Source: Eubacteriales bacterium
GTDB lineage: Bacteria; Bacillota; Clostridia; Christensenellales; Aristaeellaceae
Assembly (NCBI GenBank): GCA_028693055.1
Contig: JAQUWD010000020.1
Span: 1-57,556 of the forward strand
DNA length: 57,556 nt
Direction: 5' to 3'
Positions 23,891-31,845 of the stretch are shown here, one piece after another (position 1 is the first letter of the stretch; each line of letters begins with the position of its first letter). Below the pieces are notes generated by a model, which ran no database searches, was not told the DNA's origin, and saw nothing but the letters and a program-made list of their open reading frames with translations. The position numbers and the translations under genes were made by a program.

Positions 23891-24429
23891 TGGAAAAGCA
23901 ATTCCTGGTTGCGGGCTTTGGCGGGCAGGGCGTGCTGCTCATCGGGCAGCTGATCGCCAAGGCTGCCATGCGGCAGGGCTATGAAGTCAGCTGGATGCCC
24001 GCCTACGGCCCCGAAATGCGCGGCGGCGAAGCCAACTGCGCCGTGGTTGTCAGCGACGAGCCCATCGGCAGCCCGCTGGTCAGCGAGCCCCCGGTGCTGG
24101 TTGCCATGAACAAGCCCAGTTTGGTGAAGTTCATGCCCAAAATGCCCAAGGGCGGCGTTCTTTTGTACAACGCTACCTTGATCGACGGTGTGGAGCTGCG
24201 TACGGATATCAAGGTAATCCCCGTACACTGTAACGAAATTGCCGATCAACTGCAAAATGCCCGCACCAGCAACATGGTCATGCTGGGGGCGATTCGCGAG
24301 GCAACCGATGTGGTTACCCAAGAGAACCTGATTGAGACCCTTCGGGATTGGCTGGGCGAGAAGAAGGCCGCGATGCTGGACATTAACAAGCAGGCCATCA
24401 TCGAGGGCGAAAAGGTTGTAAAGGGATAA
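23890..24429 (+). CDS. 2-oxoacid:ferredoxin oxidoreductase gamma subunit
   Basis: 179 residues of the pyruvate/ketoisovalerate oxidoreductase gamma family: GFGGQGVLLIGQLIAKAAM, WMPAYGPEMRGGEANC, VAMNKPSLVKF. The start overlaps the beta-subunit stop. This domain binds CoA-related parts of the reaction in the complex. It is the last gene before a strong terminator. Confidence 0.96.
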   Translation: MEKQFLVAGFGGQGVLLIGQLIAKAAMRQGYEVSWMPAYGPEMRGGEANCAVVVSDEPIGSPLVSEPPVLVAMNKPSLVKFMPKMPKGGVLLYNATLIDGVELRTDIKVIPVHCNEIADQLQNARTSNMVMLGAIREATDVVTQENLIETLRDWLGEKKAAMLDINKQAIIEGEKVVKG

Positions 24430-24439
24430 ACGTATAGTC

Positions 24440-24480
24440 AAAGGGAGTGTTTCAAAGTCGTTTGGGGCACTCCCTTTTAT
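24440..24480 (+). terminator. Terminator of the oxidoreductase operon
   Basis: AAAGGGAGTG (24440-24449) pairs with CACTCCCTTT (24468-24477), with an inner helix TTCAAA/TTTGGG and a T-run. The same outer design returns at 57220. Confidence 0.9.
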
Positions 24481-24566
24481 ATACACTGCAAAAGCCATTG
24501 TAAGCAATTGCATGACGCTAAGGCACGTGAAAAAGTGTAACAATGGGTGAAAAACGATTATAATTA

Positions 24567-24594
24567 TTGATGTTTTCTTGATAAATGGTATAAT
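24567..24594 (+). promoter_or_regulatory. Promoter of the deaminase/zinc-ribbon island
   Basis: TTGATG (24567-24572), 16-bp spacer, TATAAT (24589-24594). It sits just before AAAGGGGG and the proposed start, giving a leader of only about 25 nt. Confidence 0.7.
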
Positions 24595-24626
24595 ATGAAT
24601 AGGGTGTAGAAAAGGGGGCGATTTGC

Positions 24627-25784
24627 ATTCCAGAAAAAATTATCATTGGTTTAACAGGCCCTTTTGGAAGTGGTTGTACTTATATTGGTCAAAATGTACT
24701 GAATGAATTTGGATATGAATACATTTCATTATCCGAAATCCTAAGGAGATCCACCAATTCGGCGAAGGCGTCACGAACCGATCTCCAAAATATTGGAAAT
24801 GAACTTCGCATTCAAAAAGGAAATGATTTTCTAGCTCAAGAAGCAATTAAAAAGATAGAATCTTCTGAGAAAACGAAATTTATCGTGGATAGCATAAGAA
24901 ACACCCATGAAATTGATACCATAAAATCCAAATATAGCAACTTTTATTTATTTGCTGTATGGGCTAGTCGTGATGTTCGTTGGAATAGAACAATGGAAAA
25001 ATATAATAGAAATGGGGCTTTATTTGATATAGATGATGGTCGGGATAAAGATGAGAAAAGTGAAAATGGGCAACAGATCACACTGTGTTATCAAATGGCC
25101 GATATTATTATTCTAAATGAACGAACAATACATACAAAGGAAACAGATGAATACAATGAACTAAAGTCTATAGTGCAAAAGTATGTTCATCTTATAGAGC
25201 AAACTACAGTATTTAAACCAACAGAGATGGAAACACTGATGACCATGGCCTATGCAAACAGTATGCGTTCGTCATGTTCGCAGCGTAAGGTGGGAGCATT
25301 AATCATTGACGAGTACGGAAACACTTTTAGTTCTGGATATAATGAAGTGCCAGCTTCCGAACGCCCCTGCCAAAATACATATGGAATGTGCTACCGAAAA
25401 TACATACGAAATCAGCTCGATACACAAATTAAAGAAGCAATAGGAGATGATGAATTATCAAAAATAATTTCTGGCATTGTGAAAGACAATTCTAAAATGC
25501 TGGATTATTGTCGAGCATTGCATGCAGAAGAATCTGCGATTGTAAACATGGCAAGACTAAGTGTTTCGGCAAATTTAGATAAAGCTACATTATATTCAAC
25601 AACATATCCATGCAATTTATGTGCAAATAAAATTGCGCAAGTCGGGATTAAACACCTTGTATACTTTGAACCATACCCACAAAAAGAAGCAAAGGAAATA
25701 TTGAATGCAAATCATGTGGAACAAAAACCATTTGAAGGCGTTACATTCAATGGATATTTTCGATTTATGGAGGTACTCAGATGA
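24627..25784 (+). CDS. P-loop kinase-like/dCMP deaminase fusion, candidate anti-phage dCTP deaminase
   Basis: About 385 residues if started at the ATT at 24627, 8 nt after AAAGGGGG; no ATG, GTG or TTG exists in frame between the stop at 24600 and the Walker motif. A GTG at 24885 would remove the P-loop. Removing one A from the A6 run at 24634-24639 would instead join a TTG at 24623 to the frame. Residues 5-20 contain a Walker A (GLTGPFGSGCTY), and an NMP-kinase-like domain extends to about 200. The C-terminal zinc deaminase has HAE (about 299-301) and PCNLC (Cys about 329 and 332), plus the insertion SGYNEVPASERPC typical of the AvcD/dCTP-deaminase defence proteins. That family removes dCTP/dCMP during phage infection. 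The gene is strongly AT-rich compared with its neighbours, suggesting transfer. Confidence 0.85.
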   Translation: MPEKIIIGLTGPFGSGCTYIGQNVLNEFGYEYISLSEILRRSTNSAKASRTDLQNIGNELRIQKGNDFLAQEAIKKIESSEKTKFIVDSIRNTHEIDTIKSKYSNFYLFAVWASRDVRWNRTMEKYNRNGALFDIDDGRDKDEKSENGQQITLCYQMADIIILNERTIHTKETDEYNELKSIVQKYVHLIEQTTVFKPTEMETLMTMAYANSMRSSCSQRKVGALIIDEYGNTFSSGYNEVPASERPCQNTYGMCYRKYIRNQLDTQIKEAIGDDELSKIISGIVKDNSKMLDYCRALHAEESAIVNMARLSVSANLDKATLYSTTYPCNLCANKIAQVGIKHLVYFEPYPQKEAKEILNANHVEQKPFEGVTFNGYFRFMEVLR

Positions 25785-25981
25785 AAAGATGTCCGCGTTG
25801 TGGTGAAATTGTTTCGTACAATTCATATTTTGGAGCATATATATGTGATAACTGCAATTGGGAAGATTGTTCCAGAATAAATGAACTTAAAACAAAGAAT
25901 ATTGATTATAATAAGATGAATATGATTTGCAAATCTACGAGTTTTTCGCCAAAAGACAAGATGAGAGAGTTAAAAGTATAG
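25781..25981 (+). CDS. Small zinc-ribbon protein coupled to the deaminase
   Basis: 66 residues beginning MKRCPRCGE and continuing YICDNCNWEDC. Two CxxC knuckles (Cys4/7 and 22/25) make a zinc ribbon, followed by a Lys/Asn-rich tail. Its ATG overlaps the deaminase stop (ATGA), so translation is coupled. No family name is recognised. It might be a regulator, an inhibitor or a nucleic-acid-binding partner of the deaminase. It shares the AT-rich composition of the island. Confidence 0.8.
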   Translation: MKRCPRCGEIVSYNSYFGAYICDNCNWEDCSRINELKTKNIDYNKMNMICKSTSFSPKDKMRELKV

Positions 25982-26045
25982 AGATAGATTATTGAAATAG
26001 TTCACTATAACAATCTAGTTTTAAGTTCTAAAATGCAACAAAATT

Positions 26046-26091
26046 GGACGCATTAGTACGCTCAAAAGAGTGTATTAATGCGCCGTTTTTG
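26046..26091 (+). terminator. Terminator of the deaminase island
   Basis: CGCATTAGTACGCTC (26049-26063) pairs with GAGTGTATTAATGCG (26068-26082), with two G-T pairs and an AAAA loop, then CCGTTTTTG. Confidence 0.9.
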
Positions 26092-26104
26092 TTGGAGTAG
26101 AATC

Positions 26105-26284
26105 ATTTCACTTCTTTGTGAGTGTAAAATATGATACGGTCTCTGTCCATTTTAATCCACACTTCACTATCAATGCATCGTGCATGGCTCCGTCAAGTGC
26201 TGTGATAAAAGGCGTAATCATTTGGATGGATACTGCAGCCATCACCCCGGAAGCCTGACCGACCGTCGTGTGCCAGGATGGTTA
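26105..26284 (-). other. Short open frame of unclear status
   Basis: This 316-bp gap (25982-26297) holds the terminator and then a reverse-strand frame. It reads through GVMAAVSIQMITPFITALDG and ends SYFTLTKK (about 44 codons from an ATG near 26242). The composition is protein-like, but the SD is poor and no family is recognised. It may be a remnant of a gene lost on insertion of the deaminase island. Nothing else is seen here. Confidence 0.2.
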
Positions 26285-26297
26285 GTAAGTCGGTTTT

Positions 26298-27362
26298 TTA
26301 TTCTTTGGCTTGGGCCACAATACGTGCCATGTCTTCCCATTTGCGTTCCATATCCTCGACCAGCGTGATCTGGGTGCGGCATCGATCCAGATTGTGCTCA
26401 GGCCGCGCAATGTGGAAATAAACGTCGCCCATCAAATAATCCGTTAAAAAGCGCGCGCCGCATTCCAGCGTCATCAGCTTTGCGCCCATGGGCAAGGTTT
26501 CGATTTCCAAGGGGCGGAGCCGCTGACCGCAGGCGCCGATAAAGCCGGTGGCATAGGCTTTAAACAGCTCAAGGGACATGCTCACCTTGCTTAGGTCCCG
26601 TTCGTCCTCGGCGGCGGTGCTTGCGCCAAAGCGAATGCCATCGCCAAAATCGTTGGCTGCCAAGCCCGGCATTACCGTGTCCAGATCAATTACGCAAAGG
26701 GGCGTGCGGGTGCGGCGATCCAGCATCACGTTGTTGAGCTTTGTATCGTTATGGGTTACACGGAGCGGTAGCTCACCGCTGCGGTTCAGGCTCAGCAGCG
26801 CGTCGGCCTCCTGCTCGTGGGATAAAAAGCGCTGAATCTCGGCTTCGACCGCCTTTGCGCGGTTTAGAGGATCCGCCTCAATGGCTTTGTGAAGCAGCGC
26901 GAAGCGGTTGGGGGTATCGTGAAAGCGAGGGATGGTTTCCCCCAAGGTGGAGGCGGGGAAATCCGCTAGCTGATTTTGGAAGGAGCCAAAGGCCACGCCG
27001 CTTTGCAGCAGATCGTTGACCGTTTCTGATTTGTCTAGGCAAAGGCTGTCTGTGATGAACTCGTACAGCCTCCAAACGTCGCCCTCCTCCGTGGTCAGGT
27101 AAGGGTCGCCGGTTAGGGTGGGCACCAACACCAGCACATGGCGGGGATCGCTGTCCTGCTTGCGCAGGTGGTCTGTTACCGCAATCAGGTTGCGCATCAG
27201 CATCTGCGTATTGGGAAAAACCTTGTTGTTCAGCCGCTGTAGAATGTAAAGATGGGGCTGATCCGTTGCCAGTAGATAGGTGTCGTTAATATGTCCGCTG
27301 CCGTAGCGTCCACAGTAGAGCGGCGCGCCCTCCAGCCGAAATTGACCGTATATTTTTTCCAT
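26298..27362 (-). CDS. nahK: N-acetylhexosamine 1-kinase-like phosphotransferase
   Basis: 354 residues of the aminoglycoside-phosphotransferase fold, with the catalytic loop VTHNDTKLNNVMLD, the metal site VIDLDTVMPG and the N-terminal GRYGSGHINDTYLL. Length and motifs agree with NahK (LnpB), which phosphorylates GlcNAc or GalNAc at C1 after host glycan breakdown. The start ATG shares its A with the stop of the nucleotidyltransferase gene (TGATG). The partner makes the sugar nucleotide, so the pair would salvage hexosamines without deacetylation. The symbol is by analogy. Confidence 0.82.
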   Translation of the reverse strand: MEKIYGQFRLEGAPLYCGRYGSGHINDTYLLATDQPHLYILQRLNNKVFPNTQMLMRNLIAVTDHLRKQDSDPRHVLVLVPTLTGDPYLTTEEGDVWRLYEFITDSLCLDKSETVNDLLQSGVAFGSFQNQLADFPASTLGETIPRFHDTPNRFALLHKAIEADPLNRAKAVEAEIQRFLSHEQEADALLSLNRSGELPLRVTHNDTKLNNVMLDRRTRTPLCVIDLDTVMPGLAANDFGDGIRFGASTAAEDERDLSKVSMSLELFKAYATGFIGACGQRLRPLEIETLPMGAKLMTLECGARFLTDYLMGDVYFHIARPEHNLDRCRTQITLVEDMERKWEDMARIVAQAKE

Positions 27363-28297
27363 CAAACGTTCCTCGCCTTCTCAATAGATTGTCCCCAGAG
27401 CTTTGCGGGATATTCGCCCTGCTCCCGCAGCTGTTGAAGCGCCGCCTGAACCCCGGGCATGTCGCCTGCATAGGTCATGCCGTACCAACGCTCTTGGGTA
27501 GGCAATACCTGCACCGTTGCTTTTCCCTCCTGCAATAGCTGATTGGGAATCAGTGGCAGGAAATACTCGCATTTCAGGGGAATTACAGGCAGATTGGCTT
27601 CCAGCCACGGCGCGAAGCGCTTTTCCATCTCTGCTAGGATTGTGGGCTGAAAGCCCCATAGGTTCATACTGACGTTCACTCCGGCGGGAATAAAGGTTTC
27701 CTGCCCGTCCTCGATAAAGGCGGCTCCGCCGGGACGAGGCTCGATGCAGGTACGCTCGTGAATCCCGATCAGCATGCCGTCCTCATTGGTTTCACATACG
27801 CCTCTGGCGACGCTGCCGTTTTCCGTCAGGGTGTTTTCGATTTTGTAGCCCACCATGGCGTGTTCGGTAGCGCTGTGCTCCTCTGTTAAAAAACGCGCAA
27901 TGGCTTCAAAGGCAGTCCGACCGTAAAAATCGTCCGCATTGATGACGCAAAAGGGCGCGTCCAGATATTCCTTGGCGCAAAGCACCGCGTGGGCTGTGCC
28001 CCAAGGCTTCACCCGCCCTTGAGGCACGGTATAGCCGGCAGGAAGTATGTCCGGGCGTTGGAAAGCAAAGCACAGCTCCGTTTCACTACCTAAGCGGGAG
28101 CCGATGATCTCCCGAAAATCCTTCTCGTGCTCCGGCTTAATGACGCAGACCACCCGACCAAAGCCGGCGCGAAGCGCGTCAAAAATTGAATAATCCATCA
28201 GAATTTGCCCCTCGTCGTCCACAGGGGCCATCTGCTTGAGCCCGCCGTAGCGGCTGCCCAGCCCGGCGGCCATAATGACTAAAATCGGCTTCACCAT
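27362..28297 (-). CDS. Sugar-1-phosphate nucleotidyltransferase
   Basis: 311 residues from the ATG (MVKPILVIMAAGLGSRYGG) behind AAGGGATGGAG; the longer frame overlaps that SD. The GxGxR-type nucleotide loop (AAGLGSRYGGLKQM) and the metal-site segment CVINADDFYG mark an NTP_transferase enzyme. It is translationally coupled to the NahK-like kinase and is expected to add UMP to HexNAc-1-phosphate. It is divergent from the PocR/AraC regulator. Confidence 0.88.
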   Translation of the reverse strand: MVKPILVIMAAGLGSRYGGLKQMAPVDDEGQILMDYSIFDALRAGFGRVVCVIKPEHEKDFREIIGSRLGSETELCFAFQRPDILPAGYTVPQGRVKPWGTAHAVLCAKEYLDAPFCVINADDFYGRTAFEAIARFLTEEHSATEHAMVGYKIENTLTENGSVARGVCETNEDGMLIGIHERTCIEPRPGGAAFIEDGQETFIPAGVNVSMNLWGFQPTILAEMEKRFAPWLEANLPVIPLKCEYFLPLIPNQLLQEGKATVQVLPTQERWYGMTYAGDMPGVQAALQQLREQGEYPAKLWGQSIEKARNV

Positions 28298-28463
28298 GCG
28301 TATCTCCATCCCTTCGAAGAAAGCGTTCAGCGCTTTTGATGGCATGATAGTAACACAGGACGCCCGCGCAGGGGAGAGAATAACGTTCGAAGAAATAGAA
28401 AAATCTTTCGTTTTTACGTCGATAATGCTATACTGTAGCGGTATCAGGAAGGGAGACTTCTTA

Positions 28464-29366
28464 ATGATTACGGATGACAGCCTGAAACGGCTGGGGCATT
28501 TGCTGAATAACCTATATCTTTGTACCGGTATTAAATTTGGCCTGATGGACGAGAACTCGCGAGAGGTATATACCAGCAGCTACCAAACTGCCTTCTGCCG
28601 GATGATCGCCGATGAAATGGGGGGCTATGAGCGCTGCGCGGCCTGCGACGGAAGGGCGCTGTCCGCCCTTCGGGAAGCGGGGGTTTGGGGCAAGCGCAAG
28701 TATCTTTGCCATGCGGGCTTGTACGAGCTGGCGCTGCCCGTTACGGAGGAAGGAAAAACGGTAGCCTTTATCCTTTGCGGGCAGATTTTGGACGATAGCC
28801 CCCGAGAGGAGCAGTGGAAGCGGGTTTTGGAGCGCTGCGGCTGGGTTTCCGACAAGGAGGCGCTTCATCAGGCGTTCTTAAGCCTAAAACGAGTTTCCAC
28901 GGAGCAGATGAACGCCTGCATGGAGTTGGTACAGGCCTGCATCAGCGAGGTGCGGCTCTATGGCATGGAGGCGGATTTGGAGCGCAGCGATACCCAGCGC
29001 TTAAAAAGCTATATTGAATCCCACTATGCCGAACCGTTGACGACGGAACGGCTCTGCCAAGCGCTAAACGTGGGCAAGACCAAGCTGTTTCAGCTCTGCG
29101 CCCAAGGCTTTGCTAAAACCCCAGGTCAGCTGGTTCTGGATACGCGGATGGAGGCTGCTAGGGATTTGCTGCGCAATACCGCCCGTCCGATTCGTACCAT
29201 TGCCCAAGCGGTAGGCTTTCCTGACGAAAACTACTTTACTAAGGTTTTTAAGCGGGCGCAGGGCGTGGTTCCCAGCGGTTATCGAAAGCAGAACGGCGCT
29301 TACGCTGTCAACGTATCATATAATAAGGAAGGCGCGTCGCCATTCGACACGGATTCGCATTCTTAG
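28464..29366 (+). CDS. AraC-family regulator with PocR sensory domain
   Basis: 300 residues from the ATG behind AGGAAGGGAG. Residues about 5-165 are a PocR-type ligand domain (MGGYERCAACDGRAL, KYLCHAGLYELALPV, ILCGQIL). Residues about 185-285 are two AraC helix-turn-helix units (TTERLCQALNVGKTKLFQL and PIRTIAQAVGFPDENYFTKVFKRAQG). A TATACT -10 lies at 28429-28434. It is transcribed divergently from the kinase/nucleotidyltransferase pair, which it probably activates in response to a hydrocarbon or sugar-derived ligand. Confidence 0.9.
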   Translation: MITDDSLKRLGHLLNNLYLCTGIKFGLMDENSREVYTSSYQTAFCRMIADEMGGYERCAACDGRALSALREAGVWGKRKYLCHAGLYELALPVTEEGKTVAFILCGQILDDSPREEQWKRVLERCGWVSDKEALHQAFLSLKRVSTEQMNACMELVQACISEVRLYGMEADLERSDTQRLKSYIESHYAEPLTTERLCQALNVGKTKLFQLCAQGFAKTPGQLVLDTRMEAARDLLRNTARPIRTIAQAVGFPDENYFTKVFKRAQGVVPSGYRKQNGAYAVNVSYNKEGASPFDTDSHS

Positions 29367-29377
29367 CGCTCCCTTGA

Positions 29378-29406
29378 TTGACAATCCTGTAGGTTGGAGG
29401 TACAAT
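29378..29406 (+). promoter_or_regulatory. Promoter of the Mrp operon
   Basis: TTGACA (29378-29383), 17-bp spacer, TACAAT (29401-29406), 12 bp after the stop of the AraC-type gene and 65 bp before mrpE. Confidence 0.85.
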
Positions 29407-29471
29407 CGGTTGCGTGTGTTCCTACCTATTAAATAATTTGGAAGAACATGTTATCTCAAGGAGGGCTGGTT

Positions 29472-29945
29472 ATGCCAATCATTTTTTTTGCGTTCTGGCT
29501 GGTGCTGAACGGTCGCTTTACTTGGGAAATCGCAGCTTTCGGTGCGGTGCTGTCAGCCGCGCTGTATTGGTTTTGCGTAAAATTCCTAGAGTACAGCCCG
29601 AAGGCGGAATGGAAGGCCATCCGAAAGATACCCGGCATGGCGCGCTATTTCTTTCTACTGATTAAGGAAATCTTTAAAGCGAACTTTGCCCTGATGAAAA
29701 TCGTATATTCGCCTAAAAAGAAGATCAAGCCTCAGCTGGTCACCTTTCATACGCCCCTTCGCAATCCGGGGCTCAGGAGCGTGCTGGCAGATTCCATCAC
29801 CTTAACCCCCGGCACCATTACCGTGATGCTGGAGGATGGGGAAATGACGGTGCACTGCTTGGACGAGAGCTTTGCACAGGGTATTGAGGACTTGGAATTT
29901 CAACGGCTTTTGCTAAAGCTGGGCGATCAGGAGGAGCAGCCATGA
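29472..29945 (+). CDS. mrpE: Na+/H+ antiporter subunit E (MrpE/MnhE)
   Basis: 157 residues from the ATG (MPIIFFAFWLVLNGRFTWE) preceded by AAGGAGG; the earlier ATG overlaps the SD. It has two N-terminal helices and a cytosolic domain with the family block ADSITLTPGTITVMLEDGEMTVHCLDE. It is a small membrane subunit of Mrp complexes. It is the first of ten tightly packed genes; the stop overlaps mrpF. Confidence 0.95.
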   Translation: MPIIFFAFWLVLNGRFTWEIAAFGAVLSAALYWFCVKFLEYSPKAEWKAIRKIPGMARYFFLLIKEIFKANFALMKIVYSPKKKIKPQLVTFHTPLRNPGLRSVLADSITLTPGTITVMLEDGEMTVHCLDESFAQGIEDLEFQRLLLKLGDQEEQP

Positions 29946-30265
29946 ATATTGTAGACGCTTATCGTACGATGTATACGGTAGCCTTGGTGATTTTAAGCCT
30001 GTTGACCCTTCTGTGCCTGCTCCGCGCCATCCTTGGCCCGCGCATTGCCGACCGGGTGGTGTCCATCAATATGATTTGTACCTTGACGCTGTGCATGATC
30101 TGCATTCTGGGCGTTATGCTGGGCGAGGGCTATTTGGCCGACGTAGCGCTTATCTACTCGCTGCTGGGCTTTTTGGCCGTGGTGGTGCTATGCAAGGTAT
30201 ATATCGGCGTGGCGCTGGAAAAAAGAGAACAAAAAGCGGAAAAGGAGGCGGCTAAGGATGCTTGA
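29942..30265 (+). CDS. mrpF: Na+/H+ antiporter subunit F (MrpF/MnhF)
   Basis: 107 residues with three helices; LCLLRAILGPRIADRVVSINM is the family signature. ATGA overlap with mrpE and 8-bp overlap with mrpG. The C-terminus is Lys/Glu-rich. Confidence 0.95.
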   Translation: MNIVDAYRTMYTVALVILSLLTLLCLLRAILGPRIADRVVSINMICTLTLCMICILGVMLGEGYLADVALIYSLLGFLAVVVLCKVYIGVALEKREQKAEKEAAKDA

Positions 30266-30581
30266 TTGGATTCGTTTCGGGCTTACGGCGGCGCTGTTAT
30301 TGTCCGGGCTGGTGGTGCTGGCTACCGGCGTGGTTGCCCAGTACCGCTTTCATTATGTGATCAATCGGATGCACGCCGCTTCCATGGGCGACTCGCTAGG
30401 GCTCCTGTTGGTCGTGCTCTCGCTATGCGTCAGCATGAACGACGGCTGGGTCATTCTCAAATACCTGCTGGTGACGGTGTTCCTGTGGCTTACCAGCCCC
30501 ACGGCTGGGCATTTGATCGCCCGGCTGGAGCTTACCACCAATGAGCATCCGGAGAAGGAAATGGAGCTGATACGCAAATGA
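30258..30581 (+). CDS. mrpG: Na+/H+ antiporter subunit G (MrpG/MnhG)
   Basis: 107 residues with three helices. VVAQYRFHYVINRMHAASMGDSLG matches the MnhG block in which phases of RLHA and K(A/T)xTLG are typical, here slightly diverged. ATGA overlap with the next gene. Structural role in the membrane complex. Confidence 0.93.
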   Translation: MLDWIRFGLTAALLLSGLVVLATGVVAQYRFHYVINRMHAASMGDSLGLLLVVLSLCVSMNDGWVILKYLLVTVFLWLTSPTAGHLIARLELTTNEHPEKEMELIRK

Positions 30582-30844
30582 ACCTATTTACTGTAATCGT
30601 GCTGGGCTTTTTGGTGATCTGCGCCATTGCTACCTCCATCAGTAAAAATTTGCTGGTCAGCGTGGTCATTTTCATGGCCTACAGCGTGCTGATGAGCATT
30701 GTGTGGATGTTTCTGCAATCCCCGGATTTGGCTATAACGGAAGCCGCCGTTGGCGCGGGCGTTACCTCTATCCTATTCTTTATTACACTGAAAAAAATCC
30801 ATGCCATTCGAGGCAACGAGGAGGAGGACGCCCATGACAAATAA
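30578..30844 (+). CDS. DUF4040 (MbhD-like) subunit
   Basis: 88 residues with three helices; SPDLAITEAAVGAGVTSILFF is the DUF4040 signature. In Bacillus-type Mrp this segment is part of the MrpA C-terminus. Here, as in archaeal Mbh, it is a separate protein. The next gene starts within its last codons. Confidence 0.9.
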   Translation: MNLFTVIVLGFLVICAIATSISKNLLVSVVIFMAYSVLMSIVWMFLQSPDLAITEAAVGAGVTSILFFITLKKIHAIRGNEEEDAHDK

Positions 30845-31844
30845 GCAACCGTCCCTTCTGAAACGCTTTCTTGGCTGGATGAACGACGACGAGAGCACGC
30901 TGGATCGGGAGCTGACCCAGCGGCTCAGCACGCCCTCCGAGGAATCCCTGCGGGAATTGAGCCCCGAAGAGTTTGACGCAAGAGAGGCCCGCGAGGAAAA
31001 GCAGCGGGAGGATCTGTATCTGGCGGAGCAGGAGCAGTTCAATCGCATCCATAATTGGGCTACCCATAAGGGCGTAGCGGTGCTCAACTGGGTTTATCGC
31101 GGACTGGCGCTGCTGGTATGTAGCTTTATCATCCTGTTCCTGCTGCGCACGGCGGTGGCGCTGCCCCCCTTCGGCGCGGAGGATAACCCTTACAACAACG
31201 AGGTATCCCAGCGCTATATTGAAAGCGGCATCCAAGAAACAGGCGCAATCAACTTTGTGGCGGGTATGATTCTGGACTACCGCGCCTTTGATACCTTTGG
31301 CGAGTCCACGGTGCTCTTTGTGGCGGCATGCAGCGTTATTATGCTGCTAAAGCTGGGCGACCACTCCGCCGAGCACCCCTCCGCGGCGATGCTGGAGGCG
31401 GAGTTCGACGATCGGCATCACGAGCCCAAGAACGACGAGGTGCTGCAGCTGGCTGCCAAGGTGCTGGTTCCCGTTATTTTACTGTTCGGCTTTTACATTG
31501 TGCTAAACGGTCATTTAAGCCCCGGCGGCGGCTTTAGCGGCGGCGCGGTAATGGGCGCGGGCTTGATGCTGTACCTTAATGCCTTCGGCTTTGAGAAGAC
31601 CTCCCGCTTCTTTACCTACAAGCTTTCCCGCTGGATCAGCTATCTAGCATTAATGACCTACGCGGGGCTGAAGAGCTATTCGTTCTTTACCGGTGCGAAC
31701 CATCTGGCTAGCGGCATTCCGTTGGGAATCCCCGGCGCGATCCTCTCCTCGGGGTTGATTTTGCCCCTAAACGTCTGTGTGGGACTGATCGTTATGTGTA
31801 CCATGTATACCTTCTACTCGCTGTTTCGGAAGGGAGGCATGTAG
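30834..31844 (+). CDS. MbhE-MrpB fusion subunit
   Basis: 336 residues from the ATG after GAGGAGGAC. A cytosolic, strongly charged N-terminus of about 75 residues (SPEEFDAREAREEKQRE) precedes an MbhE-like part: a helix near 85-105, then AINFVAGMILDYRAFDTFGESTVLFVAACSVIMLLKLG. After a linker comes a complete MrpB/MnhB domain (VLVPVILLFGFYIVLNGHLSPGGGFSGGAVMGAG). MrpB and MbhE are normally separate, or MbhE is part of MrpA. The charged N-terminus is not a usual family feature. Confidence 0.9.
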   Translation: MTNKQPSLLKRFLGWMNDDESTLDRELTQRLSTPSEESLRELSPEEFDAREAREEKQREDLYLAEQEQFNRIHNWATHKGVAVLNWVYRGLALLVCSFIILFLLRTAVALPPFGAEDNPYNNEVSQRYIESGIQETGAINFVAGMILDYRAFDTFGESTVLFVAACSVIMLLKLGDHSAEHPSAAMLEAEFDDRHHEPKNDEVLQLAAKVLVPVILLFGFYIVLNGHLSPGGGFSGGAVMGAGLMLYLNAFGFEKTSRFFTYKLSRWISYLALMTYAGLKSYSFFTGANHLASGIPLGIPGAILSSGLILPLNVCVGLIVMCTMYTFYSLFRKGGM

Positions 31845-31845
31845 G

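Noticed and set aside
24885..25784. Deaminase starting at the GTG at 24885
   Set aside because: Coding similarity continues upstream in the same frame, including a Walker A motif, so this start would truncate a domain.
28275..28463. N-terminal extension of the PocR/AraC regulator
   Set aside because: The extended frame overlaps the divergent gene and promoter, and a clear SD precedes the ATG at 28464.
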